Shown: positions 59,411 through 64,000 of the stretch, piece after piece
How the letters are laid out: each line of letters begins with the position of its first letter
Position numbering within the stretch: the first letter of the stretch is position 1
Assembly: GCA_020746105.1 (NCBI GenBank)
Contig: CM036617.1
Span: forward strand, 138,163,845 to 138,227,844
DNA from: Trogon surrucura
Lineage: Eukaryota; Chordata; Aves; Trogoniformes; Trogonidae
Direction of reading: 5' to 3'
DNA: 64,000 nucleotides
Notes under the pieces: model-generated
What the model was told of the DNA's origin: nothing
The model's input: the letters and a program-made list of their open reading frames with translations, nothing else
Database searches by the model: none
Position numbers and translations under genes: made by a program

Positions 59411-62400
59411 TAAGCAGTTAGAGCTTTCGTGTAATCTCCTATTTTGGACTTGGCTAGAAACCCATTAATAATGGTGATATTTCAGTAGCGCAGTCTTTTC
59501 AAAGTAGTTCAGTATTTGCAAAACCAGTAGTGAGCACATTCGTGTTGATTGATGCATAGTAATTAATTTGCAAAAGTAAGCGAGTTTTATCAGCAAGACC
59601 TCTACAAAGTCGAATACCATGGTAGTTGTAGTTTACCAGCAAAACCTTGAAGTAGATGAATCTGTCTCCGTAGGTGACAGAGTTTTTTTGCTGTAAGGAG
59701 GGTAATGACCTTGGGGATTTTGTAGTGCTGCTGGAGGGAGGGGGTGGGCACAGTGGCAGACCTTTCAGGGAGCAGTTCAGCACACTTATGATCTAGAGGT
59801 GCCCCGTTTCTGTCTGGTGACTGAAGAGGCAGCCTCGCAGAGCTGCTTAAATGCCTCTGCTGCAGGCTGTTTACTATATAGTGGTAAATAAATGATTAAC
59901 TGTCCTCGAGAGTAGTTGTACTGTCTTAGGACCCCTGCACGAAGATGCATGATGATGTACATCCTGAAACAAGCAATGTTTCTTTTCCTAAAAGGAGCTG
60001 AAGCTGTGGGTCTATTGTATATGTAAAGTAAACATTCTTGCCAGTTTTGGATTTACTTTCACCTTTTTACGCAACAGGATCATCGTAGTTGGGGCCTTGG
60101 CATCACCAGTGTGTTCTGCAAGCCCAGACTAGACCGTCTGAGTGTTTTCTTTCTGTTCAGCAGAATAACAGTAAGATCCTCCTCTAAGGGAGGATCCCAT
60201 CCTAACTTTAGCCAGGGAAACATCTACAGAGCTTCAGAGCTAAATATAACCCCCTGGAAACGTCCCTCCAGTGATGGCTCAGTAGGCACATGAGAGACAG
60301 TCAGCCTGAACAAAGGGAAATATATGAGCAGTAGTTTAAAAATAAGTAATTATTTAAAAATATTTGTTATATATGAAGCAAGAATCAACTTGTAAAAACT
60401 TTTTTACTGCTTGAGAACAAACAAGACTTACATACACATAATTCTTGGGGTCTTCCTGTATACCATGAAGTGTATGGCCCCAGACGTTCACGTGGTTGAT
60501 GAGGAAGGTGCTCGTTCATGGTGATAATGAGAGGGTATCATGATTTCTTTACAGTATATGGTAGGTTTTGGTGGGGTTTTGGCCGGGTGATAGACAGCAA
60601 GGGCAACTTCTAGGACCTTCCTTTTTTTGGCTGGTCCAGTGAAGCCCTTGGTCGAGGCACAAAAAACTAGTTGTCTTTCAGTATATCTTGCCAGCCACGC
60701 CCTTCCCCTTTCACTAGCCACACTGGCAGTATTTTGGGAGTCCTGTTTGAGTTTTCCTCCTTGTTTCTGAAGAAAACCACTGGAGATGATCACCTCACTT
60801 TGACAGTGCAGATGGACCTTTGTTTCTTCCATGAACAGCCACTTTGTTCCAGTGTCTTTCACAAACTGGGCACTTACATGGATCCCTCTCGGTGTCAGCA
60901 AGACTGTGTCCTACACGTTACACCTGTGCTGCTTACTGGGCCCAGGATCTTCAGCTGCAGGTGGGACTAGGGCTATACCCTGTTTCTGTTTGACTTCTCA
61001 TACATCAACTCTTTCCTGATCGGCTGGTATAGTCAAAATCTGCATACAGTTAATATCTGTACCTTTCTACAGTCAATATATATTACCTTTCTACATGACT
61101 GGATTTTACCCCCCACCCGAAGGTTGGGAAAGAGTGAAATGCTTTAAATGTCTGCTTCTTTTAGCATCAGATGTCTAACTTGATTTGTATGTAAGTAGGA
61201 AAACTTTGAAGTGTTGAAATACAAAGGGAAAATACTTCAAAGAAACGTAACATTAAAAGTGTATCTGATCCCTTGAGATTTTTGAAGTTTTATCTTGAGA
61301 TTATGTATTCAGAGGAACATTTTAATGGAAATACTAGGGGTCATTAACTCATCCAAAACGTTATGAATGTTGCCAGTTGACATGCATTGAACTGTTCTGC
61401 ACTAGTTTTGATTTCACATCGTGGCGGGCAAGCAGCCCTTCGCTCATCTGTCTGCGCTGCCAATGTCAGTGACACAGTATGAAGGTGACATAGTCTCTGA
61501 CAGGGAAGCCAGAGCGTGATGCTTCTACAGCGTGAGAGTTGTTCAGTGCTGTTACCCCATGTTCAGGAGAGATCCCTGGATGTGTGCTAAGTTAAACCAC
61601 AGTGTGTCAAACTCCAAAACTTCCAATTTGCATCCATCGCTCTGCTGGAGTGGGGTCATGGTGGTTCTTGGGAAGTGATGAGGTACTGGGTTACAGATTT
61701 CTAATAAATAACTTGAACTTTGGGAGAGTTCAGAGCTTGGATCTGAAGTTTTTTGTAGTTGGAAATGCACTCCTGGGAAAACATGCCCAGCTCTGCTGGT
61801 TGTTGTTTTTCCTTCTGGCAAACAAAGGTTCTGGCATCAAAGTTTTTAATTGCAGGAATTATACTAGCAGTTTCCAGAGCTCAAGTATGGGTGAGTGGGT
61901 GTGCAGGAGGAGCTAATTAGGTGTGTATAAACCATGGTATAGGCAGAGCTTTAAATCCTAGATATTTTGTTCCATCCTTGCCATCTTCTGTTAGGCTGGG
62001 GCTTTAGAAAGTTAGAAAACACGGTAGTCACACAAGAATCACTTTTATCCAGTGCAACTATGAAACAGCAGTGAGGTTACTTTTGGTCTTCTTATGTCAT
62101 AAAACCAACTTTTAATTAGAATAGTATTAAGTGACTTGAATAGTTTTTGAAGCTTTATTTTAATTACATCTGTAGGTTGAGGTAAGGGAAACAGTTAAGC
62201 AGCCTAAACTGGTTTGGTTTTATTTTTTTCCGTATTGCAGACTTTAAAAAAAAAATAATTAAAAAATCAGGTGATTCTGCTTCCCCATCCACATCCCTTC
62301 TATGTCTTACTATATTATGTGGCAAATAAGGGGCTTCTTGTGTTCAGACTTTTAAGATATTCTCAGATCAAATCAAACTTCCTTCATCAAGCACATGGCT

Positions 62401-64000
62401 CAGTAATTTATTTTTCTTTCTTAATGAAAACTAAGATCCTAGTGGAATTACTTCTCTGAAAGATCTCAAGTTTGGGGAGGAACTGGATATTGGTTTGAGG
62501 TGTAGAACTGGCTTTCCAGCAGAGTCTGTAAACCTGACTGGTGTATCAGAGTTGTAGACGGGCTTAAACGTGCTGCAGATACTTACTAATGCAGAGGGAG
62601 AATTCAGCTCTTGCACAAGGCAGTATCTTCTACGTTATTGTCATTGTTGTATGAGTTAGCCACACCAAGGTTTGCTTTAGCCCCGTTAACTTGGATCATG
62701 GCGCTGCTAGTCTGGGCAGCGTGATGGGGAACTGTGTGTGCTCACCCATTCATTGCTTATTTTATTGCCTGAGAAAGCTTTGCAGCCCCTTGCTTTGGTT
62801 AGGCTGCTCTGGGTACCCAAACCTGGTGGTTTATATGTGCATTCACACTGTACTACTGCAATTTGATGATAAACTTCCTTGCACCACTCTTAGAAGTTGT
62901 CTTATTCTCCATTTTAGTGCCTTATACCCCTGTCTACCAAAGGCAGCCTACTCTTGGTAAGGTCAGTAATAAACCACAGTTTATTGCTGTGTCTAATGAA
63001 ACAGGCATTTTGCGTTGTTCTGCGTAATAAAAAAAACATGTTTCTCTTTTAGCAGATCTGCAGGAAGTAAACTCAGTCTCAGTAGCCTTGTTAACCCGTA
63101 GAAACGTAGATAAGTTTGTAGCGGTTAAAATGCTCTCCGCAGTTAGGTATCAAACATGCATTGATGCATGTCTTAAGTTTCTGACTGCAAAGATTTTCTT
63201 CATCTCATGAGCTGCATCTTCCTCTGTTGTAAAACTGGCACTTTCTGGTCATCTTGCTGATGAAGCCATGGGTGGTGGGTGAGATATTTCCCCCTTCTAC
63301 ATATGCACAAAGGCTTGGACATAGGATGGAGGGTGGCCATCCCTAGGTCTTTCTCTCTTACTGGAGAAAAAGCAGGAAGAAGTCACCTTTTCCTTTGCCA
63401 CCTCCTTTTTTTTTTTTTCCAGCTTCCCTCCTTTTCCATCTGCAGAAGAAAGGGAAGACAGTAGGAGCGGGGCCAGGTTTGTTTCATGCTCTGTTCCTGG
63501 AGAGGTCGTGGCTCTGTCTTGAGGCTGACCTGTGGCCTCTCTCCACCTTGCTGGTAAAACCCCTCCTATCCTTCAGTATCACCTGTATCCCATGACCGTG
63601 TTGTCCCTGTAGCCCTTCTCCAGCGTTGTTTCCATTGCCCCAGCTTTCTCTTGTGAGCTCCTCTGAGCCCCAGGCACCACTCAGCCCCTGCTCCACTGAG
63701 TTTTCCAGCCTTGGGTGATGCTTGAGGCCAAAAGGCACAGCACGTGAAAACATCTTTCTGCAAGGGATTGTGAGGAGGTGTCAGTCTGACAAGAGGAGGA
63801 GAGGTTGAGATGGGATGGAGAAGGCAACACGTCTGTCCTGAAGGATGGGCTGGGCTTCAGGCTTTCATGGAAAAGGAGTGGGCACCAAGAGAGCTGTTCT
63901 CTGTGTCCTAGCTGCAAAATAACCATCATGCTTAGAAGCCAGACTGGCCCAAGGCTAGGCAGGACACACACCTCCCCAGCTGAGCAAGAGCAAGCATTAG
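59411..64000. other. Presumed intron, continues past the window
   Basis: No supported exon or mobile element. One counted line (60001-60060) has 25 T against 15 A on the plus strand. The longest open frame (60488-60901, minus, 137 codons from a TTG, preceded by an in-frame stop) has no recognisable domain and is within chance expectation. A good acceptor at about 63058 (TTTCTCTTTTAGCAG) lacks a strong donor downstream. Confidence 0.4.

Noticed and set aside
60488..60901. 137-codon minus-strand frame with protein-like composition
   Set aside because: Preceded by a stop, starts at TTG, no recognised domain. Several frames of this length are expected by chance.
1..64000. tRNA, rRNA, CRISPR arrays, prokaryotic operons or defence systems
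   Set aside because: None seen. Repeat content, CpG island and splice signals are those of a vertebrate chromosome.

Overview
This window is nuclear DNA from a vertebrate, almost certainly a bird. The main evidence is at least ten copies of the CR1 LINE. Their 3' ends carry the avian-type signature around GGTCCCTTCCAACC, followed by ATTCTATGATTCTATGA or ATTCTGTGATTCTGTGA. Gene density is very low, there is one CpG island, and I see no bacterial operon structure. No complete protein-coding gene was found. Nearly every long open frame is either CR1-derived or a by-product of GC-rich DNA.

Layout. From 1 to about 7.4 kb the sequence is non-coding. It holds a cluster of three AP-1/NF-E2 sites (921-1217), an apparently solitary avian endogenous-retrovirus LTR (about 4441-5374, minus sense) and a MIR-like relic (about 5470). 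From about 7.48 to 8.47 kb is a strong CpG island with a CCAAT box, dense GC boxes and a good splice donor at 8099. I read this as the promoter and untranslated first exon of a plus-strand gene. From 8.1 kb to the end the DNA looks like one very long first intron. The plus strand appears rich in T and G there, as expected of a transcribed non-template strand. No convincing coding exon appears, but a well-formed candidate internal exon lies at 41556-41631.

Mobile elements in the presumed intron: CR1 copies at about 14.5 (-), 15.1 (+), 25.5 (+), 35.7 (-), 36.5 (-), 39.35 (+), 47.25 (+), 52.4 (-), 57.2 (+) and 59.3 kb (+). Most fall into two 3'-end lineages, and the 52.4 kb copy looks older. An RTE-clade LINE 3' end lies at 18.8-19.3 kb (-). 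It resembles AviRTE, the retrotransposon known from some birds and filarial nematodes. A second fragment of the same kind of LTR abuts the longest CR1 at 47.1 kb. Minor repeats are a 39-bp tandem duplication (42409), a 21-bp tandem repeat (18173), an 18-G run (46428) and a T16A8 block (35638).

I found no new gene system. The points most worth checking are the orphan promoter with its compositional switch, the candidate exon, the AviRTE-like element, the head-to-head CR1 inverted repeat, two internally deleted CR1 copies, and the AP-1 cluster. All assignments come from reading the sequence and from memory of repeat families. No alignment or database search was run.
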